From contig CAMCTQ010000095.1 of assembly GCA_945878545.1 (NCBI GenBank), forward strand, positions 1 to 5,183: a stretch of DNA of 5,183 bases, given 5' to 3'. The position numbers were made by a program, and so were the translations under genes. Below are positions 1 through 5,183 of the stretch, in pieces. How positions within the stretch are numbered: position 1 is the first letter of the stretch; the number at the start of each line of letters is the position of its first letter. The notes beneath the pieces are model-generated. The model was not told where the DNA came from. It saw only the letters and a program-made list of their open reading frames with translations, and ran no database searches. Source of the DNA: Rickettsia typhi. GTDB taxonomy: Bacteria; Pseudomonadota; Alphaproteobacteria; Rickettsiales; Rickettsiaceae.

Positions 1-921
1 GTTTAGCTCTTTTCCTTTAACAGTTTTATAAGTTGCTCGATCTACATCTTCTATATTTAATTCTTTGGCATAGTGATCTAAAGCAAAAGAAGCAATAATA
101 TAACAAATATTACCACTAGGTACAAAAACATAGTCAAAATCAGCATTCACAGCTAACGCCAAATTTGATGGCAATGTCCACGGAGTTGTAGTCCAGGCAA
201 GTATTTTATACTCTGCAAACCCAGTCGGAGCGTTTTTAGGTTTATCAGTTAGTGTAAAACTAACCGTAACTGCCTTATCAGCTCGCTCACGATATGAGTT
301 ATCTAGTCTAGTTTCAAAATTTGATAATGGAGTTTCACAAGCCCAAGAATATGGCATTACCCGCATTGATTCGTAAATCAGACCTTTTTTATATAATTCC
401 TTAAAAGCCCAGATAACAGACTCCATATAATTCTTGTCCATAGTTTTGTAAGAATTATTAAAATCGACCCATCTTGCTTGACGACTTACATATTTTTCCC
501 AGTCATTCGAATATTTCATGACGGACTCCTTGCAATGAGCATTGAATTTATCAATACCATATTCTGTAATCGCTATTCTGCCTGAGAATCCAAGTTCCTT
601 TTCTGCACCCATTTCTGCAGGAAGACCATGACAATCCCAACCAAATCTTCTCTCTACTTTTTTGCCACGAGTGGTTTGATACCGAGCAAAAACGTCTTTA
701 ATAAAACCAGTTAGAAGGTGCCCATAGTGAGGTAACCCGTTAGCAAAAGGAGGTCCATCATAAAAGATAAATTCATTATTTTTACCATCAATTTTAGCTT
801 CGCGATTTTCAACTGATTTATTAAAAATATTATTTTCTTGCCAATATTTCAGAACTTCTTCTTCTATTTCTGGAAACGAAGCGTTTGATTTAACATCTGG
901 ATAAATTTTATTATTGCTCAT
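1..921 (-). CDS. ileS: Isoleucyl-tRNA synthetase, eukaryote-like type, N-terminal 307 residues (runs off left edge)
   Basis: This is the N-terminal part of isoleucine-tRNA ligase, the cytoplasmic class I enzyme that charges tRNA-Ile using ATP. Translating from the ATG at 921 gives 307 uninterrupted codons to the window edge. Visible landmarks are [14 protein letters not shown] (about residues 57-70) with the HIGH-class ATP signature as HYGH at 65-68, [10 protein letters not shown] at 94-103, and [10 protein letters not shown] at 244-253, which belongs to the inserted editing (CP1) domain that hydrolyses Val-tRNA-Ile. The GLPHYGHLL wording, rather than the IHIGHA of ordinary bacterial enzymes, marks the eukaryote-like class, which is typically mupirocin-insensitive and about 1,000-1,100 residues long. 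The KMSKS loop and anticodon-binding domain lie outside the window. No Shine-Dalgarno is seen before the ATG. The start is 10 bases after the lipoprotein stop, so co-transcription is likely. The identification is very secure. Confidence 0.97.
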   Translation of the reverse strand, partial: MSNNKIYPDVKSNASFPEIEEEVLKYWQENNIFNKSVENREAKIDGKNNEFIFYDGPPFANGLPHYGHLLTGFIKDVFARYQTTRGKKVERRFGWDCHGLPAEMGAEKELGFSGRIAITEYGIDKFNAHCKESVMKYSNDWEKYVSRQARWVDFNNSYKTMDKNYMESVIWAFKELYKKGLIYESMRVMPYSWACETPLSNFETRLDNSYRERADKAVTVSFTLTDKPKNAPTGFAEYKILAWTTTPWTLPSNLALAVNADFDYVFVPSGNICYIIASFALDHYAKELNIEDVDRATYKTVKGKELN

Positions 922-931
922 GATTTATTAT

Positions 932-1423
932 TTAGTAATTTCTAGGAAAGGAGTTATTATATGTCGGGAAATCGCTGTTATATACCTTTTTATCGGAAGG
1001 ACGAGTTTTATCATACGTATTACGCCGGTCTTCTCTTTCAATTTGTATCATCTGTTTATTACTCAAACCATAGTTCTTTTGTATATCGGCATCATACTTG
1101 GCTATTTTAGCAAGTTCTTTAACATCACTATCATTCAGCGGAGTATCATTGCCTTTTAAATGATTCTCCTTTTCAAATTTTAAAGCTATCTCACTTCTGC
1201 TTCCGCTCCCAATTTTATTCATGTCTTCACTATTTAAACCATATTTACCCAAGGCGTTTGGAGCTATATAATTATTCTTGTCTATTACACTAAATTCTTT
1301 AGTCGTATCACCATTTAAGGAGTTTGATTCCCCAGAGGGGTTACAACCACCCTTTTTTGTACAACTACAAAGAAACAAAATTAAAAAAAGAGATATAGAA
1401 AATAAACCATTTTTTCTCATCAT
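932..1423 (-). CDS. Small predicted lipoprotein of unknown function with a two-fold internal motif
   Basis: I do not recognise the family of this 163-residue protein. It begins with a positively charged tip (MMRKN), a hydrophobic stretch (about 7-18) and a lipobox LCSC with the acylated cysteine at 21, so it should be a signal-peptidase II substrate anchored in a membrane. A second cysteine lies at 27. The mature part is polar, rich in Asn, Lys, Asp and Ser, with no further membrane segment, and ends in a Tyr/Asn/Pro-rich tail. A motif occurs twice: KYGLNSEDMNKI (60-71) and NYGLSNKQMIQI (117-128), each followed by charged residues, which suggests a duplicated short helical unit. The start at 1423 is preferred over the adjacent ATG at 1420 because AAGG (1432-1435) lies 8 bases upstream and the ATGA overlap couples it to coq9. 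The operon position between coq9 and ileS gives no firm clue to function. Confidence 0.85.
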   Translation of the reverse strand: MMRKNGLFSISLFLILFLCSCTKKGGCNPSGESNSLNGDTTKEFSVIDKNNYIAPNALGKYGLNSEDMNKIGSGSRSEIALKFEKENHLKGNDTPLNDSDVKELAKIAKYDADIQKNYGLSNKQMIQIEREDRRNTYDKTRPSDKKVYNSDFPTYNNSFPRNY

Positions 1424-2049
1424 AACATTAACCTTAATATTGGTATATCCTCTATAGAAGGAAGTTTTATTTTAGTTTTAATCTTTGCTACATTTATAAT
1501 GCTTTCCAGGGAAGTTGCAATAAATTCTTTGGTTTTGATAAATTCCTTCGAGTCATCAGAAAGGTAAAACAAGCGAGCAGATATATACACACCAAGCAAA
1601 AGCCCTCTCTTGCTGTAATAATTAAAATCATCAGACTTGTCACCTGCATAGCGCCAGATTAGATCACAAGTTCTACTGTAGCATTTCGCTCCCAAGAACA
1701 GATTACATGGCGATAAGAACAAAGCATTTTGCTGAAGAATGACCGACTTCGGGACAATACTTATTATTCTAGCTTCAAGAGCTTTGAAAATTTTCTCTCT
1801 TATTTTTAGTTTTGGCTCTTCTTTAATAAGTAGTTCAAGCATTTTTTGATCTTGCCATTCTTCAAATCCTTCTATTATCTGAGCATCTCCTTCAGGAAAT
1901 AAAATATAGTGATAGTTTTCCGAAAAGTTACATTTTTCCTCGGCTTTCTTATACAGATCTTTACCCCACTCAAGCTCTGATAATAAAAAAGCTAGTTGAT
2001 TAAAGAATTCTTCTCTTAACAATTCATGCTTTTTGCCTATATCTGTCAT
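1420..2049 (-). CDS. coq9: COQ9 family protein (rpsU-divergently transcribed protein), ubiquinone biosynthesis
   Basis: COQ9 proteins have a TetR-like helical fold that binds lipids; in mitochondria COQ9 presents quinone intermediates to the COQ7 hydroxylase. The diagnostic C-terminal block is clear: a basic RIISIVPKS segment (94-102), then IWRYAGDKSDDFNYYSKR (131-148), where the W-x-x-AGD-x-x-x-DFNYY-x-KR pattern is the family hallmark, then LLLGVY and a Tyr-Leu-Ser-Asp-Asp segment. The N-terminal half is predicted helical with an acidic FPEGDAQIIEGFEEW region (51-65). The length of 209 residues is normal for bacterial members. The gene is divergent from rpsU, which is the arrangement that gave the family its name. 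The ATG at 2049 has no evident Shine-Dalgarno. Its TGA overlaps the next gene's ATG. A TetR-type DNA-binding role is an alternative reading, but the conserved COQ9 block argues against it. Confidence 0.92.
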   Translation of the reverse strand: MTDIGKKHELLREEFFNQLAFLLSELEWGKDLYKKAEEKCNFSENYHYILFPEGDAQIIEGFEEWQDQKMLELLIKEEPKLKIREKIFKALEARIISIVPKSVILQQNALFLSPCNLFLGAKCYSRTCDLIWRYAGDKSDDFNYYSKRGLLLGVYISARLFYLSDDSKEFIKTKEFIATSLESIINVAKIKTKIKLPSIEDIPILRLML

Positions 2050-2063
2050 ATCAATTTAGCTTT

Positions 2064-2078
2064 TTAGTTGACAACTAA
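2064..2078. promoter_or_regulatory. Perfect 15-bp palindrome, candidate operator between coq9 and rpsU
   Basis: TTAGTTG-A-CAACTAA is a perfect 7+1+7 inverted repeat. It contains the rpsU -35 box (2068-2073) and covers the expected coq9 transcription start. Its right part is echoed by a direct repeat, GACAACTA at 2070-2077 and again at 2079-2086. Symmetry plus promoter overlap fits a repressor site, but no regulator is identified, and part of the symmetry could simply come from the TTGACA box. Confidence 0.45.
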
Positions 2079-2096
2079 GACAACTATATAGATAAT
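2068..2096 (+). promoter_or_regulatory. Strong sigma-70-type promoter for rpsU
   Basis: A perfect TTGACA -35 box (2068-2073), a 17-base spacer and GATAAT (2091-2096, five of six consensus bases) predict a start near 2103 and a leader of about 40 bases. A strong promoter suits a ribosomal protein gene. It overlaps the opposing coq9 promoter. Confidence 0.75.
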
Positions 2097-2111
2097 AAGT
2101 ATTTATTTCAA
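2083..2111 (-). promoter_or_regulatory. Sigma-70-type promoter for the coq9-lipoprotein-ileS run
   Basis: On the minus strand TTGAAA (2111-2106) and TATAGT (2088-2083) are separated by exactly 17 bases, and each box differs from consensus at one position. Transcription would begin near 2076, about 27 bases before the coq9 ATG. The boxes interleave with those of the rpsU promoter on the other strand. The assignment rests on sequence match and position only. Confidence 0.7.
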
Positions 2112-2125
2112 TCATAGTGTCCTTT

Positions 2126-2132
2126 AAGGGGG
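2126..2132 (+). promoter_or_regulatory. Shine-Dalgarno of rpsU deciding a GTG start
   Basis: The purine run AAGGGGG ends 9 bases before the GTG at 2142. It is by far the strongest ribosome binding site in the window and supports GTG as the true start, with a product beginning MAVQVSV that aligns with the usual bS21 N-terminus. Confidence 0.8.
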
Positions 2133-2141
2133 TAAATTTTA

Positions 2142-2345
2142 GTGGCTGTACAGGTTAGTGTTCACGGCGGAAATGGCGAAAAAGCTATCCGCGATCTTAA
2201 GAGAAAGATGCAAAGGGAATTGGTTTTCCGTCTAATGAAGATGTCTCGTTTTTACGAACCACCTTCAGTAAAGAGAGTTCGCAAAGAACAAGAAACAGAA
2301 AGACGTATCAGAAAGAACAATAGAAGAAGAAGATTAGAGTCTTAA
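2142..2345 (+). CDS. rpsU: Small ribosomal subunit protein bS21
   Basis: bS21 is a small, very basic protein of the 30S subunit near the 3' end of 16S rRNA, where it helps mRNA engage the ribosome. The 67-residue product has the family's order of features: a short N-terminal strand (MAVQVSVHGGNGEKA), the KRKMQRELVFR helix (20-30), RFYEPPSVKRVRKEQ (36-50) with the conserved Y-E-x-P-S-x-K-R-x-R core, and an Arg/Lys-rich tail ending in five residues RRRLE-S. Length is typical for Alphaproteobacteria. The start is GTG, fixed by the strong Shine-Dalgarno. It is transcribed alone, with its own promoter and a terminator 46 bases after the stop, and it is divergent from coq9. Confidence 0.97.
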   Translation: MAVQVSVHGGNGEKAIRDLKRKMQRELVFRLMKMSRFYEPPSVKRVRKEQETERRIRKNNRRRRLES

Positions 2346-2390
2346 ATCTTTGTTCTAATGATTTTGCTTCAAGTGTATTAAACAAAATTA

Positions 2391-2425
2391 GCCGTGCCAC
2401 AAGACTATGTGGTGCGGCTTTTTAT
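2391..2425 (+). terminator. Rho-independent terminator of rpsU, possibly bidirectional
   Basis: GCCGTGCCAC (2391-2400) pairs with GTGGTGCGGC (2409-2418) over 10 base pairs, two of them G-U, across an 8-base loop. TTTTT (2419-2423) follows. On the minus strand the same hairpin is followed by TAATTTTG, so it could also stop transcripts arriving from the transporter gene on the other side, which is convergent with rpsU. Confidence 0.9.
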
Positions 2426-2436
2426 ATAGATATATT

Positions 2437-2598
2437 ATGAATAAAAGCATTATAACTCAGCCCAAAGACATCACTGAACTGCCAAACAATCCTTTACTTC
2501 TAGGCGCGAGAAGCAAAGACTAGAAACACTAGGAGAGCGACGAGTAACTTTGTTAAGCAAGTTCAAGATAAATGACTATAAACAAATGAATATAGAAG
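2437..2598. other. Spacer with possible decayed sequence and short palindromes
   Basis: No convincing gene is present between the rpsU terminator and the transporter stop. A 28-codon frame (ATG 2437, stop TAG at 2521-2523) and a separate frame without a start (open from 2478 to 2615, ending KFKINDYKQMNIEVIDLTY) follow each other in different phases, as would be left by a frameshifted or interrupted small gene. Between them is a purine-rich, relatively GC-rich stretch with an inverted repeat TTCTAG/CTAGAA (2498-2503 and 2520-2525) and a short stem AACTT/AAGTT (2546-2563). This could be a gene remnant, a small palindromic repeat, or neither. Confidence 0.3.
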
Positions 2599-3852
2599 TT
2601 ATTGATTTGACCTATTAAACTTTCTAGCTTTTATTAAACTCACCAGTGCTATTGCCGATAGACCAATTATTGCCACTGTTATTGCAGTTGGAATGATTGA
2701 AATGCTTTTGATAAACGCATCATTGCTATATTGCTTTACACCATCAGAAATTCCACCATCCCACATACTATCTAAGGTCAATCCTATTGAATTATGAAAA
2801 AACCAACCAAAAGCCATAATAATCATGTTAGCAACCGCTCCAGCTATCCCACTCCTTTCCTCCGAGACAAAAGTAGCAATTTTAGCAAGCATAACTACCT
2901 GATAAGCCGAAAAAATACCGATACAAATACAGATATAGTCTAAACTAGCAATACTAGCCACTCCACTTAATATATAAACAAAACAGATAATCAAAGCTAC
3001 GCCGGAGGCAATTGTTACGGCAAAAGAATAACCAGTTTTGTCAGCTATATAAGGTAATAAAACGCAGCCTACACTCATTCCTAGCAATATAGACAAAGTT
3101 AAAGCATCAGCAGATATTTTGTCTATATCATAAACATTTATTAAAAACGCACTCCCCCAAGCGTCAGCAAAGCCCTCCATAGGACCAACCATTAAACCGG
3201 CAAACAAACTGGCCAAAAGTAATTTATAATTAAATATCACGGATTTGATATCAGAAAAGATATTACGTTCTGACACTTCCTCAGTTGATTTTGGCATAAT
3301 ACAATATGTAAAAATAGCGAGTCCTACCCCGGAATATAATAAAATATTTAAAGTCGCTTCGAGCCCAATATTCAAAATAACTGGTACAATTAAATTCCCA
3401 AGATATACAGCTATAATTAATCCTACTGAAACCATTAACCCAAGCATTCTTGTGAATTTTGCAGGGTATAAAATTCTAAATATCTGCAATGCGCCAACAG
3501 CAGCAGCAGAAGAACCAATACCTGTAAGAACTCGGCCAATTAAAACACTATTCCACCCCATAGGATAAATCAACGGTACAAGACCTAGAGCAGTTAGGGT
3601 TATACATATTGGCAATATAGTCCTGGCACCAACTCTGCTAATGGCCATTCCTATTGGAATATGAAGGACGATATAACCAATATAGTAAATTCCTGAAAAT
3701 GAACCAAATTCGCTAGCACCAATATCAAAATTGGACATTACATCTTGACGAATAATATTAGGCAATGATCTTAGGACACATTGGTAACAATAAAAAATTG
3801 TTATGCAAAACCATATTAAAAACGAAATAATTTTATTTTTTTCTTCTTCCAC
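2599..3852 (-). CDS. Major facilitator superfamily transporter, substrate unknown
   Basis: This 417-residue inner-membrane protein has about 12 predicted hydrophobic helices in two halves, with a cytoplasmic loop near 185-210 (PKSTEEVSERNIFSD), the standard MFS plan. The N-terminal half carries YQCVLRSLPNII in and after helix 1 (23-34), a motif-A-like loop IGMAISRVGARTIL (67-80) between helices 2 and 3, in which Ser stands where Asp is usual, and GRVLTGIGSS (106-115) in helix 4, with the conserved Arg and Gly. A second motif-A-like loop, PYIADKTGYS (267-276), keeps the Asp. The R-x-x-PN-I and G-x-YY-x-GY patterns recall anion:cation-symporter and ProP-like carriers common in intracellular bacteria, but the substrate cannot be read from sequence. 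The start is GTG at 3852 without a clear Shine-Dalgarno. An in-frame stop lies 6 bases upstream, and the next Met (39) would lose helix 1, so GTG is the only reasonable choice. Confidence 0.9.
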   Translation of the reverse strand: MEEEKNKIISFLIWFCITIFYCYQCVLRSLPNIIRQDVMSNFDIGASEFGSFSGIYYIGYIVLHIPIGMAISRVGARTILPICITLTALGLVPLIYPMGWNSVLIGRVLTGIGSSAAAVGALQIFRILYPAKFTRMLGLMVSVGLIIAVYLGNLIVPVILNIGLEATLNILLYSGVGLAIFTYCIMPKSTEEVSERNIFSDIKSVIFNYKLLLASLFAGLMVGPMEGFADAWGSAFLINVYDIDKISADALTLSILLGMSVGCVLLPYIADKTGYSFAVTIASGVALIICFVYILSGVASIASLDYICICIGIFSAYQVVMLAKIATFVSEERSGIAGAVANMIIMAFGWFFHNSIGLTLDSMWDGGISDGVKQYSNDAFIKSISIIPTAITVAIIGLSAIALVSLIKARKFNRSNQ

Positions 3853-3913
3853 AATATTTTATTTTATAAACTTTAATGTAATTTTTTACTGATCTGACCC
3901 TAATAATAGATTT

Positions 3914-4020
3914 CTTCGAAAACTCGTTACAGGCGAGGAAATGCAAGGAACCTACGGAGCACAGAACCGCAACATAGTTGACCTGCGTGAGAGTTCGAGT
4001 ACCGGAGGCAACAGTTACCG
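3914..4020. repeat. GC-rich island, candidate dispersed or palindromic element
   Basis: By hand count 49 of 90 bases in 3931-4020 are G or C (54%), far above the AT-rich flanks. It lies between the transporter start and the vat stop. It contains short inverted pairs: CAAC-ATA-GTTG (3970-3980), CCTACGG (3951-3957) against CCGGAGG (4002-4008) with one mismatch, ACTCG (3921-3925) against CGAGT (3996-4000), and an imperfect hairpin in AACAGTTACCGTT. A 27-codon plus-strand frame (3941-4024, MQGTYGAQNR...) crosses it, as does a second open frame before it; neither looks like a normal gene. The composition and hairpins resemble the small dispersed repeats of Rickettsiaceae genomes, but no second copy is visible here. 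A structured RNA is another possibility. Confidence 0.45.
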
Positions 4021-4103
4021 TTAGAAGTGGTATTTTACTACCAAAAAATCAGCGTCCATTGTTATCATGATTCCAACCAAACTACAACTTCAATTTTAGT
4101 TTT

Positions 4104-4736
4104 TTACAAATTTTTTAAAGTTACTAAATCTCCAGTAGCAATCGCATTTACGTTCTCCGTAATTTTTTCTATAGACCAATCCCACCAGGCTAACTGCATT
4201 AAAAACTCTATAGTTTGTTCATCAAATCTTTTTCTTATTAATTTTGCAGGGTTACCTCCAACAACCGAATAAGGCTCAATATTTTTTGTAACTAATGCAT
4301 TGGTGCCAATAATAGCACCATGGCCAATTTTAATACCTGGCATGATAGTGCTTGAATTACCAAACCATACATCATTGCCGATTACTGTATCACCTTTACT
4401 CACAGCATTCATCGGTGCATTCTTCCAACCTTTCCCAAAAACTTCAAAGGGATAAGTCGAAACACCATCCATTGCATGATTAGCCCCATTCATAATAAAA
4501 CGAGTTCCACTGGCAATTTGACAGAATTTGCCAATAATTAGCTTATCCTTCATAAAATCAAAAAGATACAATACATTTTTTTCAAAATTATACACGTCCA
4601 TTACATCATCGTAGTAAGTGTAATCACCAACAATGATTTGCGGATTATTAACGATATTTTTTAAAAAACATGTTCTATCCCAATTTTCAATTGGAAAAAC
4701 TATGTTAGGATTAACGTATTTTGAGTTATTCGTCAT
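4104..4736 (-). CDS. Vat/XAT-family hexapeptide acetyltransferase (streptogramin A or type B chloramphenicol acetyltransferase-like)
   Basis: Members form cytoplasmic trimers that transfer acetyl from acetyl-CoA to a drug hydroxyl, inactivating group A streptogramins (Vat) or chloramphenicol (type B CAT). The 210-residue product matches the family throughout: VGDYTYYDD (36-44), LIIGKFCQIASGTRFIMNGA (66-85), NGANHAMDG (83-91) with the catalytic His at 87, STYPFEVFGKGW (93-104), the hexapeptide-repeat run GDTVIGNDVWFGNSSTIMPG (115-134), VVGGNPAKLIRKRF (158-171) and a C-terminal WWDWSIEKI (184-192). The overall wording is very close to VatD as I remember it, and length is normal. Start ATG 4736 has GTAAGG (4745-4750) 8 bases upstream. 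No catalytic residue is missing. The actual substrate is not decidable from sequence, so I give no gene symbol. It stands alone on the minus strand, divergent from the LRR gene. Confidence 0.93.
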   Translation of the reverse strand: MTNNSKYVNPNIVFPIENWDRTCFLKNIVNNPQIIVGDYTYYDDVMDVYNFEKNVLYLFDFMKDKLIIGKFCQIASGTRFIMNGANHAMDGVSTYPFEVFGKGWKNAPMNAVSKGDTVIGNDVWFGNSSTIMPGIKIGHGAIIGTNALVTKNIEPYSVVGGNPAKLIRKRFDEQTIEFLMQLAWWDWSIEKITENVNAIATGDLVTLKNL

Positions 4737-4779
4737 AAAAATTACCTTACTTTATATCATGATTCAAAAGACTAAGCTT

Positions 4780-4835
4780 AATTCTGTACTTTATAGCATA
4801 ATTTTTTATTTCACAAAAAATATTCCTACAGAATT
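4780..4835. repeat. 9-bp perfect inverted repeat bracketing the vat promoter
   Basis: AATTCTGTA (4780-4788) and TACAGAATT (4827-4835) are exact reverse complements with 38 bases between them. Those bases contain the candidate -10 and -35 boxes of the acetyltransferase gene. The arms could be two half-sites for a regulator or a chance pair in AT-rich DNA. Confidence 0.4.
4790..4816 (-). promoter_or_regulatory. Candidate promoter of the acetyltransferase gene
   Basis: On the minus strand an extended -10, TGC-TATAAA (4798-4790), is preceded 15 bases upstream by TTGTGA (4816-4811). The short spacing is compensated in principle by the TG extension. The start would be near 4783, giving a leader of roughly 45 bases. 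In such AT-rich DNA chance matches are easy. Confidence 0.35.
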
Positions 4836-4871
4836 CATCTGTATATGGCACATTAATTGCTCAAATATTAG

Positions 4872-4900
4872 TTGACTATTAATATTAAATAATGTATATG
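4872..4900 (+). promoter_or_regulatory. Candidate promoter of the LRR gene
   Basis: TTGACT (4872-4877), a 17-base spacer and TATATG (4895-4900) precede the ATG at 4987. The expected start is near 4907, leaving a leader of about 80 bases that includes the 10-bp palindrome ATTAATTAAT at 4935-4944. The -35 box is good and the -10 box only fair. Confidence 0.4.
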
Positions 4901-4986
4901 CATAAAAGATTAAAAAATCTTACCGCTTGATACGTATTAATTAATCTCAACCTCAATTTATTCAATTATATATTTGGAAACTATTT

Positions 4987-5183
4987 ATGAAACAAGCTTA
5001 TAAAAATATAAAATCACAGGAATTAGTTCTAGTGCAACAACAACCAACAACTCTAGATTTTTCGAATCAGGTACTAAGATTTTCTGATATAATGAAGATT
5101 GCAGAACTTCTAAGTTCTAACAAGGTTACTCATGTTGATTTCAGCAAAGCGGTAATGACCCCTGATATGGCAGCTATTTTAAA
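4987..5183 (+). CDS. Leucine-rich-repeat protein, N-terminal 65 residues (runs off right edge)
   Basis: An ATG at 4987 opens a frame that continues for 65 codons to the window edge without a stop. After a basic, Gln-rich N-terminus without a signal peptide (MKQAYKNIKSQELVLVQQQP), residues 22-65 read as ribonuclease-inhibitor-type leucine-rich repeats: LDFSNQVLRFSDIMKIAELL (23-42), then SSNKVTHVDFSKAVMTPDMA (43-62), each with an L/V-D-F-S strand followed by an amphipathic helix. Such repeats form curved protein-binding solenoids; in host-associated bacteria LRR proteins are often secreted effectors, but cytoplasmic roles exist and nothing here shows secretion. A weak GGAA lies about 9 bases before the ATG. 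The frame is divergent from the acetyltransferase gene, so the two may be independent units. Confidence 0.75.
   Translation, partial: MKQAYKNIKSQELVLVQQQPTTLDFSNQVLRFSDIMKIAELLSSNKVTHVDFSKAVMTPDMAAIL

Noticed and set aside
914..1159. 81-codon plus-strand open frame
   Set aside because: It lies antisense to the lipoprotein gene, has no Shine-Dalgarno and reads as AT-rich hydrophobic noise; the minus-strand gene has a lipobox and operon coupling.
3245..3568. 107-codon plus-strand open frame
   Set aside because: It is entirely antisense to the MFS transporter, whose motifs are clear; no family features are seen in the plus-strand product.
3853..3913. Promoter for the MFS transporter
   Set aside because: A TATTAT box is present on the minus strand but no acceptable -35 box sits at 16-18 bases, so nothing better than AT-rich background could be called.
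3961..4020. tRNA-like T-arm wording (GAGTTCGAGTACC) in the GC-rich island
   Set aside because: The bases flanking TTCGAGT do not pair as a T-stem, and no acceptor or anticodon stem could be laid out around it.
4021..4043. Hairpin GGTA...TACC as a terminator for the acetyltransferase gene
   Set aside because: The stem is only about 4 base pairs, and on the minus strand the T-run lies before the hairpin rather than after it.
4027..4272. 81-codon plus-strand open frame
   Set aside because: It is antisense to the C-terminal part of the acetyltransferase with no recognisable motif or ribosome binding site.
4633..4875. 80-codon plus-strand open frame
   Set aside because: It overlaps the acetyltransferase start and the divergent spacer, and its composition follows the AT bias.

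Overview
The window is AT-rich and looks like a piece of an alphaproteobacterial genome, most likely Rickettsiales (Rickettsiaceae-like). Four things point there. A COQ9-family gene is transcribed divergently from rpsU, an arrangement known from Alphaproteobacteria. The isoleucyl-tRNA synthetase is of the eukaryote-like type that Rickettsia carries. There is a leucine-rich-repeat protein. GC-rich, hairpin-prone stretches sit in otherwise AT-rich spacers. No sequence here names the species.

Layout from left to right. Positions 1-2049 (minus strand) hold a compact run, coq9 - small lipoprotein - ileS. coq9 and the lipoprotein gene overlap by 4 bases (ATGA), and ileS starts 10 bases after the lipoprotein stop; ileS runs off the left edge after 307 codons. 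Positions 2050-2141 are a 92-base divergent promoter region with two good sigma-70-type promoters whose core elements interleave, and a perfect 15-bp palindrome over the rpsU -35 box. rpsU (2142-2345, plus) ends at a strong hairpin terminator. A short non-coding or decayed stretch (2426-2598) precedes the 3' end of a 12-helix major facilitator transporter (2599-3852, minus). A 251-base spacer (3853-4103) then contains a GC-rich island of about 100 bases. It is followed by a Vat/XAT-type hexapeptide acetyltransferase (4104-4736, minus) resembling streptogramin A acetyltransferases. A second divergent spacer (4737-4986) carries candidate promoters in both directions. The start of a leucine-rich-repeat protein (4987 onward, plus) runs off the right edge.

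Functionally the left half is housekeeping: translation (bS21, IleRS) and ubiquinone synthesis (COQ9), with an uncharacterised lipoprotein inserted in the operon. The right half looks accessory: a transporter of unknown substrate, a probable antibiotic-modifying enzyme and a possible host-interaction LRR protein. I see no rRNA, tRNA, CRISPR array, transposase or integrase. No clearly new multi-gene system is visible. The points most worth checking are the interleaved rpsU/coq9 promoters, the GC-rich island, the two-fold repeat in the lipoprotein, and the vat promoter bracketed by an inverted repeat.
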